Source: Apoderus coryli
Lineage: Eukaryota; Arthropoda; Insecta; Coleoptera; Attelabidae
Direction: 5' to 3'
DNA: 64,000 nucleotides
NCBI GenBank assembly: GCA_911728435.2
Contig: OU452200.1
Span: 2,757,130-2,821,129 of the forward strand
Shown: positions 44,491 through 55,550 of the stretch, in pieces
Numbering within the stretch: the stretch's first letter is position 1
Layout: each line of letters begins with the position of its first letter
Position numbers and translations under genes: made by a program
The notes under the pieces: model-generated
What the model was told of the DNA's origin: nothing
The model's input: only the letters and a program-made list of their open reading frames with translations
Databases searched by the model: none

Positions 44491-45687
44491 AGATCAATAA
44501 CTGACCAAATTTTTACCATAAGACAATTGCTAGAAAAATTCTGGGAATTTAACCGGGACGTCCACCATCTTTTTGTGGACTTCAGACAAGCATACGACAG
44601 CATATTACGGGTCAAACTTTGGGATGCAATGGCGGAAATGGGAACACCTAAGAAACTTATAAATATAACCAGGATGTGTATAAACGGGTCTCGAAGTAGA
44701 ATTAGAATTGGGGATATACTTTCTGACCCTTTTGAGGTAAACAGCGGGCTCAGGCAGGGAGACGCGATATCTCCAATTTTGTTCAACATTGCTCTTGAGA
44801 AGGTAATAAGAACCGCTGAAATAAGCACTGAACTTTTTGCTCGGGATGGCCCAAGATTATTGCTGGACTTTGCCGACGATATTGACGTAGTGGGTAACAC
44901 GGTATTGACTGTGAAAGACCTCTTTTCGAGGGTAGAAACACAAGCTGAGCAAGTGGGACTCAGAATAAACGAGGACAAAACCAAGTATATGCACACCAGT
45001 AGAACAGGACGTAGAGATAGGGTGGGCCAAAATGTTACTGTGAGGGACTACAATTTCCAGAGGGTCGCAACCTTTAAGTATTTGGGAGCCACAATTACAC
45101 CTGACCTGACCTGACAGAGGAAATTAAAGCCCGAATTCAAAGTGGAAACAAATGTCTCTATGCGCTAAAGTCAGTACTAGCATCGAAGAACATCTCGCGA
45201 AGAACAAAAATTACAGTTTATAAGACCATTATACGACCGACTGTTATGTATGCTAGCGAAACCTGGACCCTGACCAAAGACAACGAACGAAAATTGAGAA
45301 TCTTTGAGAGGAAGGTTCTGCGCAAGATTTTTGGACCACTGCGAAGCCCAGAAACACAACAGTACCGAATAAGAACCAACCAAGAAATATCAGAATTATA
45401 CAAAGATCTAGATATTGTGAAGGAGATAAAGATAAGAAGACTACAATGGGCGGGTCACGTACAAAGACAGCCTGACACACGGATGATAAAATTGGCTTGG
45501 GAGGGAGTACCAGTGGGACGAAGACCTTTGGGGCGCCCCCGAATGAGATGGCGGGACCACATCAAAACGGACCTAAGGACCATTGGGACAGAGTGCGACC
45601 CAGCATTGATGGAAGATCGACAACAATGGAGGCGAATAGTACAGTCGGCCAAGACCCACCCCGGAGTAAGTAAGTAAGTAAGTAAGA
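44490..45687 (+). pseudogene. RTE-like LINE reverse transcriptase, 5'-truncated
   Basis: It reads 'HHLFVDFRQAYDSILRVKLW' (motif A), 'SGLRQGDAISPILFNIALEK' (motif B), 'LLLDFADDIDVVGN' (catalytic), 'FKYLGATITPDLT', then after a frameshift 'MYASETWTLTKDNERKLRIF', 'RRLQWAGHVQRQPDTRM' and 'GRRPLGRPRMRWRDHI' to a stop at 45677. It ends in a (TAAG)n tail at about 45666-45687. The frameshift is a 5-bp slippage in the CCTGACCTGACCTGAC run (45101-45116). The rest is undamaged, so the copy is young. RTE-like is my best clade guess. Confidence 0.85.
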
Positions 45688-46185
45688 TTTTTGGCAAGTG
45701 GCAGTTTAAAGCCAGTTTTAAATGACAAAACCAAAGCAAGTTGCCAGCTATGCAAGAAGGAATTTTTAATAAATAATCAAGGACTACATCAGCTAATGTA
45801 GGTATTTTGCATAACATAAAATTCTCATATATTTTTATTCAATCTCATATAATTATATATGGGCTAACCTATTTTTGACATTTTTATATTTGGCAACCCT
45901 ACTTCATGGAGAATATAATAAATATAAAGTGATTTTCGATGATTAATATTTGTTTTTGTTCTCTAATCCCTAAATATAAAAGGCAACCCTCGTATAGATG
46001 TCTCTGCAGGTGCTTCATTACTAAAAGTTAACCGAAGCGTTTTGCTTCAAATCACTAGTAATCTACATTGTTTAAAACCTTATTATTCTTAAGCTAGTAC
46101 TGTCAACAAAGTGATTTTTGTTGTTTATTTACCTAGGGCGTGTGCAATGAGTAAAACAAAACATTTTTAAAGCGACTCTGGTATA

Positions 46186-48276
46186 ATCAGGGTGGTCCAA
46201 CGAAAAGTTTGCACCTAGCTTTTCTCTTTTTTTTGTAGTCGAATGCGAAAATGCTCGGACACGTCGATTTTGCTTTTGAGGGGGACACATTTTAAACATA
46301 TTTTTCGATCTGCGCCTTTAACCCCCTAGCGGGGGTGAGTAACAACCCTAAAATTTTAAATGGAAAGAGGGGTCTAATGACATATCATTTGAAAGGACAC
46401 AAAATTGTCTTTCTAATGATACCCTATTTGTCGAATTTTACTAAAACAGTTAATACGAAAACGACTTTAAAGACATTAAGCCGATAATTTTGGTATTAAT
46501 GAGAAATACAAATAAGTTTTAATTATTACGACTGAAAACAACTACAATCATTTCTAAATTATTTACTTTGAAGAAAAACGGGATTTCAAAAACACTATCT
46601 TATTTATCAGAACTAAATTCCTCACTAATCGTTTGCGTTTTTTGTTGAAATAAAAACTGCAGATACGTGTAGGAAAAGAATTTACACCGTTTATTTTAGT
46701 CTTTTCATTGATTCAGTTTGGTTGCTTCTCAAGTTATTTTACTTTTACCGTACAAAATGATTTATTCCATTCTAGAACGAGTTGAAATTGTTAAACTTTA
46801 TTTTCAAAATAATAGTAGTGCTAGACTTACGGCTCGCTTATTTAATGAGAGACATCCCGATAAAAATGTGAATGATGTGTACGTTGGCAAGTTAGTTAAA
46901 AAGTTTGTAGATACCGGATCTGTCTGTAATGTAAAACACCAGCCGCAGAAACCGATCAGAAATGAAGCTGTGGAAGTCGCTGTTTTAGGGCATGTTGAAA
47001 TGGATCATAGTCAAAGTACCCGTCAACTAGCTGAAGCCTCAGGTGTCTCCCGTTCGTCCATAATACGAATTTTAAAAGCGTACAAATTTCATCCGTACAA
47101 AATCAAATTAGTACAGGAACTAAATGAGGATGATCCTGATAGAAGGCTGCAATTTTGTGAAGCAATGAGCCAGCGTTTAATTGAAGATCCGCAATTATTA
47201 TTTAACATTTGTTTTTCCGACGAATGCACATTTTATTTGAATGGAGCTGTAAATAGGCACAATTGCCGTTACTGGGATGACAGTAACCCACATTTATTCC
47301 GTGAGGTTCATACCCAGTATCCTCAAAAAATAAACGTCTGGTGTGGCATATTAGGAAATCATATTATAGGACCACTTTTTATTCCTGGAAATTTAACTGG
47401 TGAAGTGTACCTAAACATGCTTGAAGACACAATTGATCCTTTAATAACACAAATAATAGAAGATGACCAAAATCATACTGCTGATCGGCTTTATTTCCAG
47501 CAAGATGGAGCACCTCCGCACTATGTGGCTCCTGTAAGACAGTTCTTAGATGACCGGTTCCCTGGACGGTGGATTGGAAGGAGGGGCCCAATTGAATGGC
47601 CTGCCAGGTCACCGGATTTATCGCCTTTAGACTTTTTTCTTTGGGGGCACTTAAAAAATAAATGTTTTGCCACGAAGCCCGAGTCCATAGAAGATCTTCG
47701 CCAACGCATTACAGAAGAGTGCAGAAACATAACACCTGATATGCTACAAAATGTTAGAAATAGATTTGAACAAAATCTGTATTATTGTATGGAATCAAAT
47801 GGGTCACATTTTCAACATTTGTTAATGTAACGTTTTAATAAATCAATTTAACAGCTTGTTTACTTTTTTTACAAAGCAATGTTAAAACTAACAAACATTG
47901 GAATGTACTAACGATTGCAGGTGTTTTCACTCGCAATAATTAAAACTTATTTGTATTTCTCATTAATACCAAAATTATCGGCTTAATGTCTTTAAAGTCG
48001 TTTTCGTATTAACTGTTTTAGTAAAATTCGACAAATAGGGTATCATTAGAAAGACAATTTTGTGTCCTTTCAAATGATATGTCATTAGACCCCTCTTTCC
48101 ATTTAAAATTTTAGGGTTGTTACTCACCCCCGCTAGGGGGTTAAAGGCGCAGATCGAAAAATATGTTTAAAATGTGTCCCCCTCAAAAGCAAAATCGACG
48201 TGTCCGAGCATTTTCGCATTCGACTACAAAAAAAAGAGAAAAGCTAGGTGCAAACTTTTCGTTGGACCACCCTGAT
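46186..48276 (+). mobile_element. Complete Tc1/mariner-type element, identical 342-bp TIRs
   Basis: The left arm 46186-46527 and right arm 47935-48276 begin ATCAGGGTGGTCCAACGAAA. I find no mismatch between them over 342 nt; beyond that similarity decays over about 20 nt. TA duplications flank at 46184-46185 and 48277-48278. The core has one unbroken transposase gene. Identical arms plus an open frame indicate a very recent insertion, so the element may be autonomous. Confidence 0.93.
46757..47830 (+). CDS. Tc1/mariner-type transposase, intact, 357 aa
   Basis: Cut-and-paste DNA transposase. I choose the Met at 46757 (MIYSILERVEIVKLYFQ) because the family begins with this helix-turn-helix block; the first in-frame Met at 46718 adds 13 hydrophobic residues. 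N-terminal DNA-binding region about 1-110 ('STRQLAEASGVSRSSIIRIL'). Catalytic Asp155 ('CFSDECTF'), Asp250 ('FQQDGAPPHY') and Asp287 ('PARSPDLSPLDFFLWG'), with 36 residues between the last two, near the DD37D pattern. 'VWCGILGNHIIGPLF' is a typical core block. No stop or frameshift, and a normal length for the family. It ends at TAA 47828-47830, well inside the right inverted repeat. It is related to, but clearly different from, the dead copy at 14056-15109. Confidence 0.93.
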   Translation: MIYSILERVEIVKLYFQNNSSARLTARLFNERHPDKNVNDVYVGKLVKKFVDTGSVCNVKHQPQKPIRNEAVEVAVLGHVEMDHSQSTRQLAEASGVSRSSIIRILKAYKFHPYKIKLVQELNEDDPDRRLQFCEAMSQRLIEDPQLLFNICFSDECTFYLNGAVNRHNCRYWDDSNPHLFREVHTQYPQKINVWCGILGNHIIGPLFIPGNLTGEVYLNMLEDTIDPLITQIIEDDQNHTADRLYFQQDGAPPHYVAPVRQFLDDRFPGRWIGRRGPIEWPARSPDLSPLDFFLWGHLKNKCFATKPESIEDLRQRITEECRNITPDMLQNVRNRFEQNLYYCMESNGSHFQHLLM

Positions 48277-49101
48277 TAATGTAGCCAATTGAGTTATTAG
48301 GTAAATTAACTACTTGTGTATATAAAAATGTATCATCTGAGAGTTAATTTGATTGGTACATACATTAATAACGAAATAAGTATAGTTCTATAAGCAATAA
48401 TTAAAATTTCCGGGAAATATAAAAAAAATTGTTTATAATTAGGCCTTTTAATAAAATAATAATATAAAAAAATAACGTCAACCTTTTCAATTAAGCATGT
48501 TTGGATACAATAAAAAAACTACCGTGTACTCTGTAATTTATTAATTAGTACTATGTCGTACCTATACAATAAAAGTGCTCAGCAAGCCAGTAATTTTTTT
48601 ACGTTGATATTACTTTTACAGAAAATTGAAGATTCCCAGAAAACTTCTTCATGTATGCGAATGAGAAGGGTGTTTCCGTTATGGGTTTTGATTGTTTAAA
48701 TACAGTAGATAGCTAACTATATTATACCTTGTATGGTAAGTTGGAAGGCGTTATTAAAAAAGCTTGGAGCGGTGGACACCGAACGAGACGGACGTGTGTG
48801 TGTATCAGTCGAATTAAATATATCTCAACGTTTTATGATAGTGAATTTATGAATAAAACAACACTAACAGTGTATTCACAAAGAAAATCAAACTGTAAGT
48901 AAATATTTAAAAAGTGTTTTACCAAGCTAGTTTAATTAACATCATAATATACAGTTTAATTAACTTAACACCATATTTTAAACAATAAGTGGCGTTGGTG
49001 GACTTTGAACACTATCAGTCTGCCACTATACATATCAGTGTACGTAGCGGTTGTTAAACAGGACCGTACTCAGCCACATGTGGTGGATAACACCTTGATA
49101 T

Positions 49102-50352
49102 ATGAGTACCCACGAAACTGGGTCTTCTGACTACAGGAGCACCCCAAAGACCACCGACCAAAGCATGGAACCATCAACCTTACAGAAAGCTTCATATGCA
49201 GCCAAAGCAGCAAACCAGCATTTCCCGACAAAAGACCAAGCAATAATATTTCCAGCTATAGAGGGCGTTAAATTAGAGCAATACATTTACTCATTGGGCG
49301 CATTGATTGGACCAAAAAATATAACATTCTCATCTAGAATGTCAAATAATAGAGTATGTGTGTACCTCTCAAGTAAAGACTTAGTCAACAACTATATGGA
49401 ACACCACGGATCCATCAAAATCGAAGATCATTTAATCAATGCTCGGCGTTTAGTATCTCCAGCAGAACGGCTAATACTGTCCAATGTTTGTCCTAGTATC
49501 CCTCACATTATCCTAGAAGAATCATTGGCTCAAATTGGTTTAAAACTCGTTTCTCCCCTTACCTTCCTCAGAATCAGCATAGCCAATCCAGAATACAATC
49601 ATATTTTAAGTTTCCGTCGCCAAGTATACTTTGCACCTAACAAAAACGTTGTCATACCTGACTCAATTCTAGTCTCCTTCGATACTTGCGATTATCGAAT
49701 ATTTCTCTCCCAAGACTCTCAATCATGTTTCAAATGCAAACAAAAAGGGCATATTGCCGCTCATTGTTCAAACCATCCTACACAAGACACTTCCTCTACT
49801 TTAACCCCCACTACGCAAGACACGGAATCAGTCTCTCTTACTCAACCTACGCCAATGATAGAAACCGCCATCGAAACTAATACCGACAAAAGCACAAATA
49901 TTTTACCGGCACCGTCAGGCAAACGGCCGATATCCGAAATCCTGACACCCCCAATATCAGTCCCCAGTAATGAAATTGACACCACCTATAACGTTTTCAT
50001 AAAACCCGCTCAAGCTGTTAAAAAAACAAAACAGTACAAATCAACAGAAGATCTATGTCTACCTACCAAAATATTTATAGAATCTATGGCCCCATCATTT
50101 CCCCTAACTTACCATCAAATAGTAGATCTCTTTGAAAACACCTATTCTGCAAGAAACCCCATAGAGATCACTCTAAAATATACACAAAATCTCAGGGATT
50201 TATGCGATATGCTACACAAAATCTACCCTCATTTTGTAGATCGTAGTATAAAAACAAGATGCACAAAGCTTCGTAGAAAACTTCTAAAACACCTCAACAT
50301 AGATGCATCTTCTGATACCGAAAGTGACACGTCCCAAGAATCAACACGATAG
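49102..50352 (+). CDS. LINE ORF1 (nucleic-acid-binding, CCHC), 416 aa
   Basis: An RNA-binding particle protein of an I/Jockey-type LINE. The start MSTHETGSSDYRSTPKT is the first Met of the open frame. Residues about 50-200 form the folded region that ends 'VYFAPNKNVVIPDSILVSF'. A single zinc knuckle C209-x2-C212-x4-H217-x4-C222 ('CFKCKQKGHIAAHC') follows, then a Ser/Thr/Pro-rich linker and a basic C-terminus ('TRCTKLRRKLLKHL'). It is unbroken. The stop TAG is followed at once by TAA TAA in the same frame as ORF2. Confidence 0.88.
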   Translation: MSTHETGSSDYRSTPKTTDQSMEPSTLQKASYAAKAANQHFPTKDQAIIFPAIEGVKLEQYIYSLGALIGPKNITFSSRMSNNRVCVYLSSKDLVNNYMEHHGSIKIEDHLINARRLVSPAERLILSNVCPSIPHIILEESLAQIGLKLVSPLTFLRISIANPEYNHILSFRRQVYFAPNKNVVIPDSILVSFDTCDYRIFLSQDSQSCFKCKQKGHIAAHCSNHPTQDTSSTLTPTTQDTESVSLTQPTPMIETAIETNTDKSTNILPAPSGKRPISEILTPPISVPSNEIDTTYNVFIKPAQAVKKTKQYKSTEDLCLPTKIFIESMAPSFPLTYHQIVDLFENTYSARNPIEITLKYTQNLRDLCDMLHKIYPHFVDRSIKTRCTKLRRKLLKHLNIDASSDTESDTSQESTR

Positions 50353-50358
50353 TAATAA

Positions 50359-52765
50359 ATTTACTTACAGCTTACAGCAAATAACATCAATTTTATATAT
50401 TTCACATTCAATTCAATAATCCAATGGAACCTTAATGGGCTTTACGCCCACTTAGAAATGTTCCAACTAATACTTAAAGAACTAAACCCTTCAATAGTAT
50501 GTCTACAAGAGACACATTTTCGCGATCAAAATGCATACCAATTAAAAAAATTTAACTGCTTTCACCGAAATAGAAACACAACAAACAGAGCTAGCGGAGG
50601 TGTTGCTATTTACACAGACAAAAATATCGTAGTGCAAGAAATAAATTTAACCACACCCCTTGAAGCAGTAGCTGTTCATATTTCTTCCCCAAGTAAACTC
50701 AATTTATGTAATATATACATCCCAAATAGTCACAACTTAACTAAAATTGAACTCCTGAACCTTATCAGCCAAATCCCCGCTCCGAAAATTATTCTGGGCG
50801 ATTTCAACGGCCATAATATTATGTGGGGGAGTAATCGAACCGACACCAGAGGCGATCTTATCTGTTCAACAATTGAAGAACAAAATTTATCAATTATGAA
50901 TAATGGAAATCCGACCCGCTTCAATTCATTTAACGGAACTTTATCTTCAATTGATCTTACTATATGTGACCCTCTGACAATCGCGGAATTTCAATGGGAA
51001 ACTCTCGATTTTTTATACGGTAGCGATCATTATCCTATTAAATTAACAAATCTTAAAGACTCAAATAGAAACCGATCAACCCCTTTCGCCAGTTGGAAAA
51101 TCAAAACAGCAAATTGGTCCCTGTACCACTCAGAAATCGAATCTGGTTTAAGCTCCCCAAATCACTCTTCTCCAGATATTAATATTAACATAAAAAATTT
51201 TAACAATATAATCCTCAACGCAGCCGCAGTGGCCATTGGGAAAACAGGAAACTTACAAAATCACAAACCAGTACCATGGTGGAACGAAGAATGTAAAACC
51301 GCCATAAAAAACTGCAAACACGCTTTCAATATTTATAAAAGACACAAAACAACAGCTTATCTGGATAACTTTAAAAACGAGAGGGCAAGATGCAGATTTA
51401 TCATCAAAAGATCTAAAAAACAGTCATGGGAGACCTATGTGTCTAGTATAAGCCCAGATACACCCGTTAGCGAAATATGGAGCAAAGTCAGAAAAATTTC
51501 TAGTATAAATACCTATCACCATATCAAATACTTGTCAGTAAATAACACTGTATTTTCAACTGACGATGAAATCGCAAACACTTTAGCCAACTCTTATCAA
51601 ACCCTAAATGACTATCATCCGGATTTCATAAAATATAAAGAAGAAAAAGAACGCGTCTCGCCGATCATAATCGAGAACAACATTGATCCACTTAACAAGG
51701 ATTTAAAGCTCTCAGAACTGGAATACGCCCTTAATATCATCAAGGTCTCAGCTGCAGGCCCAGATGACATCCCTTCAATATTTCTTAAAAATCTTCCACA
51801 CGTTGCGAAATTGTATTTACTCGACATATTTAATAGCATTTTTAAAAATCAAACCTTCCCTAATTTATGGAAAACATCTATAACAATTCCAATTTTAAAA
51901 CCAAACAAACCACCCTCAGACCCTAAATCATACCGTCCAATTTCCTTAACTTGCACAACATGCAAACTATTAGAAAAAATTATAAATAACCGACTTTCAT
52001 GGTATTTAGAATCCAAAAACCTCATTACGCCAGCACAAAACGGTTTCCGTCCGAAAAGGTCTACCACAGATAGTATAATCGAGTTGGAGTCTGATATTCA
52101 TGAGAGTTTTTTAAATAAACAGAAATGTATAGCAATTTTTTTCGACTTAAACAAAGCATTTGATATGGCTTGGCACCACAACATTTTAACTCAACTCTTA
52201 GCATGGAAGATCAACGGTAATATTCTGGGATTTATCAAAAACTTTCTAACCGACAGGAAATTTAAGGTTAGAGTAAACGGTTGTTACTCATCTCAAAAAA
52301 CTCAAACTACCGGTACCCCTCAAGGCTCGGTAATCAGTACTACTTTATTCCTTGCATCTATAAATAACATAGTGAGCCAGATCCAAACGCCGGTAAAAGC
52401 CAAGTTATTTGCAGACGACCTTGTTATATATGCTCCTGGCAAAAACTTGTGCTCCATAAAAAAGCTACTAGACAGTGAAATATCAAAACTAGAACAATGG
52501 TCAAATCAAACTGGTTTCAGATTCTCAACAGAAAAAACTAAATTTGTTATATTTTCTTCAAATGACCTCACGCAACAAACCCTCCCTAGCTTTCGTTTAT
52601 ATAACAAAAATATAGAACAAACTTACGTTCACAAATTTCTTGGTATGTATTTTGATTGCAAACTAAATTGGAAAACACACATAGAAAAGCTAGTTTTAAC
52701 ATGTCAAAAAGGTCTAAATCTACTGAAGTGTTTGGCAAACCGAAATTGGGGCGCTGATACAAATT
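50359..52765 (+). CDS. LINE ORF2: endonuclease plus reverse transcriptase
   Basis: The frame opens right after TAA at 50356-50358, but its first ATG (50458) lies downstream of the conserved endonuclease block 'IIQWNLNGLYAH', so the true start is unclear (non-AUG or reinitiation). APE-type endonuclease: 'VCLQETHF', 'ILGDFNGHNIMWGS', 'LYGSDHYPI'. Reverse transcriptase: 'KSYRPISLTCTTCKLLEKI', 'NGFRPKRSTTDSI', 'AIFFDLNKAFDMAWHHNI', 'TTGTPQGSVISTTLFLASIN', catalytic 'AKLFADDLVIYAPG', 'HKFLGMYFDCKLNWKTHIEK'. After 'CLANRNWGADT' (about 52757) the frame shifts at a deletion junction, and the open frame runs out at 52842. No other damage seen. Confidence 0.9.
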
Positions 52766-53005
52766 CTCCGAATTGGACATACAATATTTTCACACGACCA
52801 TCTACTATCCCGCAACGAGCCTCCAATCTGCAACACATGTAACGTCCGCCTAACTGTGAAACACGTCCTAGTCGAGTGCCCTACTTTACAACAGAAGAGG
52901 AGCAACATAAACATTCCAGCGAACTTGAGAGACCTACTACGCGACCACCACAATATCACCAACATTAGAACATTTCTACATGACATAAACCTGTCCATCG
53001 TTTAA
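52766..53005 (+). pseudogene. Detached C-terminus of LINE ORF2
   Basis: In the next frame, 'LRIGHTIFSHDHLLSRNEPP' leads into 'CNTCNVRLTVKHVLVECP' (C-x2-C-x7-H-x4-C) and a stop at 53003-53005. The LRIGHT and zinc blocks normally end ORF2 of RNase H-bearing I-type LINEs. Because they directly follow the reverse transcriptase thumb out of frame, a deletion of perhaps 1 kb or more lies at about 52757-52766. Confidence 0.85.
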
Positions 53006-53201
53006 GCATTAAGTTTGTTCATTATTGTTCCGTCCTTAAATTCAGCCAATGTACATATTTCATTGTTGTAGAATTTCTTTTTAAGTTTCATCTATTGTAT
53101 CATGTATGATTATATAAACGTATATTTTTGTTTAGTATTGTAATAGCAGGTATTAAGGTGCGCTAATAACCCCTAGTGGTTGATGCGCTTTATTTTTTCA
53201 A

Positions 53202-53223
53202 ATAAAAAAAAAAAAAAAAAAAA
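53202..53223 (+). repeat. Poly(A) tail of the I-type LINE
   Basis: About 20 uninterrupted A residues follow AAATAAA and precede the AAGCTTG target duplication. Confidence 0.9.
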
Positions 53224-53684
53224 GCTTGTTTAACAAATAGATGGTAATTTCATTGAGAACGTTTATTTAAACAATGAATGTAGGTACTTTGCCTAATTCA
53301 TTTATCATATGTGGTTGGTAATTGATCTTTAGACATACATATGTACCTGTAGTCGCAACTAAAATATGGGAAATCTTGCACATGAGGCCATTTTTATTTG
53401 TTTTAAACTATACAGGGTGTCCTGGAAAATGTGCGAAATATCTCGGAAATAATCAGAACATATACACAAATAAGATGGCAAGTTCCAATATTTTTTTCCT
53501 GTGGGTAATCTAACAGCCTCCTCTAGACAAGTCATGAACAGTATTAAACTTAATGAGGATGATCTTAGTACAATTCAAACATTTTTTCATATAAACCAAC
53601 ATGAGTGTTTTTTTATCACAATCCACTATTAATTTTATACAAATTTATTGAATGTCAAATTTAGACAAAAATATATTATACAAG

Positions 53685-54010
53685 GTGGGCCAAAAGAAGT
53701 CATCCGATGTTGTTTGGCTCTCTTTTTTTTTCTAAATAAAAAACTTCGATTCTGTTTACAATTTTTCGATTCTGTTTTACAATTTTATTGGTCAAGTCGA
53801 GAAGATTATATCGGCCAAATGGGCGCCGTCACAATTGATTCCCATACGGGAATTTCGGGCGACAGATTCTCGCACTCGAGTCGAATGTTGTCCTTGAGGG
53901 CTTCCAGAGTTTCGGGCTTGTTCACGTAAACACGGGACTTCTCAAAACTCCACAAAAAAAGTCTGGAACGCTTAAGTCGGCTGAACTTGCGGGCCAGTGC
54001 AAATCGCCAA
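53685..54010 (-). pseudogene. Tc1/mariner-type transposase C-terminal fragment
   Basis: The minus strand reads 'LFLWSFEKSRVYVNKPETLE' and 'ALKDNIRLECENLSPEI', the block after the third catalytic Asp in Tc1/mariner-type transposases (compare 'LWG...NKPE..ALKDNIREA' of the copy at 14056-15109). ACAAGGTGGGCCAAAAG at 53685 may be its inverted-repeat end. The rest is missing. Confidence 0.7.
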
Positions 54011-54018
54011 AGCGAGAG

Positions 54019-54160
54019 ATAATAATAATAATAAGCGTATATTTCCAACAGGTTCACACAAAAAATCCAATTACAGGAAATCTCTCAACTCAATACTTAA
54101 TTAATAATAATAATAATAAACAACAACAATAATAATAATAATAAACAACAACAACAATAA
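54019..54160. repeat. (AAT)n/(AAC)n microsatellite cluster
   Basis: Runs of AAT and AACAAC alternate in two blocks (about 54019-54035 and 54098-54155), separated by about 60 bp. Confidence 0.85.
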
Positions 54161-54319
54161 GAAGTAATAATTGCAATAGCCACATACAGAATATTTATGA
54201 AAAACACTACATCTATACCTACTTATGAAAGAGACGCCGCACACTTACATCAATCAAATCATGACTGGATTGAGCTAATTATCCTTGCAACACAGTCAAA
54301 GTACATATCGAATTCAGAA

Positions 54320-55550
54320 CAGTTCTCATAAATAGAGCTCAACCACGGGTAATTTTTTCAAATTTACAGACAAATTTTTATGGATGGAAATCCCCACTAA
54401 TACGTATCTGGTAGCAAAAATTTTGATAGGATTTTAAAGACAAAAGATGGGGTTAGGTAATGAGGGATTTTGAAGTGGAAAGATTAAATAGTTAACTCAT
54501 AAATAGAGTTCAAACATGGGTAATTTTTTCAAATTTACAGATAAATTTTTATGGATGGAAATCCCCACTAATACGTATCTGGTAGCAAAAATTTTGATAG
54601 GATTTTAAAGACAAAAGATGGGGTTAGGTAATGAGGGATTTTGAAGTGGAAAGATTAAATAGTTAACTCATAAATAGAGTTCAAACATGGGTAATTTTTT
54701 CAAATTTACAGATAAATTTTTATGGATGGAAATCCCCACTAATACGTATCTGGTAGCAAAAATTTTGATAGGATTTTAAAGACAAAAGATAGAGGTAGGT
54801 AATGAGGGATTTTGAAGTGGAAAGATTAAATAATTAACTCATAAATTGAGTTAAACATGGGTAATTTTTTCAAATTTACAGATAAATTTTTATGGATGGA
54901 AATCCCCACTAATACGTATCTGGTAGCAAAAATTTTGATAGGATTTTAAAGACAAAAGATAGGGGTAGGTAATGAGGGATTTTGAAGTGGAAAGATTAAA
55001 TAATTAACTCATAAATTGAGTTAAACATCGGTAATTTTTTCAAATTTACAGATAAATTTTTATGGATGGAAATCCCCACTAATACGTATCTGGTAGCAAA
55101 AATTTTGATAGGATTTTAAAGACAAAAGATGGGGTTAGGTAATGAGGGATTTTGAAGTGGAAAGATTAAATAGTTAACTCATAAATAGAGTTCAAACATG
55201 GGTAATTTTTTCAAATTTACAGATAAATTTTTATGGATGGAAATCCCCACTAATACGTATCTGGTAGCAAAAATTTTGATAGGATTTTAAAGACAAAAGA
55301 TGGGGTTAGGTAATGAGGGATTTTTAAATTGGAAAGATTAAATAGTTAACTCATAAATGGAGCTCAAACATGGGTAATCTTTTCAAATTTACAGACAAAT
55401 TTTTATGGATGAAATTTCCCACTAATACGTATGTGGTTGTAAAAATTGAATAGGGTTTTAAAGGTTAAGGATGGGATTAGGTAATGAAGTATTTTAAGGC
55501 CAAAACAATAAATAATTAATTTGTAAATTGAGTTCAAACATCAGCAACTT
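54320..55550. repeat. 171-bp satellite array, forward orientation
   Basis: Seven head-to-tail copies; TACGTATCTGG recurs at 54401, 54572, 54743, 54913, 55083, 55254 and 55426 (spacing 170-172). Copies 1-6 are nearly identical, the last is diverged. Shared blocks are GGATGGAAATCCCCACTAAT and TAAAGACAAAAGATGGGGTT. Non-coding. The same satellite lies in reverse orientation at 57299-58817. Confidence 0.95.

Larger units (their letters stand above)
43529..45992 (+). mobile_element. mariner element disrupted by an RTE-like LINE
   Basis: The ends CAAGGGTTGCCTTTTATATT and AATATAAAAGGCAACCCTCG are inverted repeats. TA duplications flank at 43527-43528 and 45993-45994. Sub-terminal copies of TTGGCAACCCT lie just inside both ends. 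The transposase gene (43703 on) is broken and is interrupted at about 44490 by a 5'-truncated LINE ending at about 45687. The transposase C-terminus with its last Asp is not seen after the insert, so a deletion accompanied or followed it. Confidence 0.88.
48767..53217 (+). mobile_element. I-type LINE with full 5' end, internal deletion
   Basis: A two-ORF non-LTR retrotransposon. The direct repeat AAAAAAGCTTG lies immediately before (48756-48766) and after the poly(A) tail (ending 53228), so both ends are defined. It has a 5' UTR (48767-49101), ORF1 with a zinc knuckle, ORF2 with endonuclease and reverse transcriptase, a 3' UTR of about 0.2 kb and poly(A) at about 53202-53223. A deletion within ORF2 removed the segment between the reverse transcriptase thumb and the C-terminal zinc block, including any RNase H. 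Confidence 0.9.

Noticed and set aside
49686..49880. Plus-strand open frame overlapping the LINE ORF1
   Set aside because: It lies wholly within ORF1 in another frame, so it is a shadow of that coding sequence.
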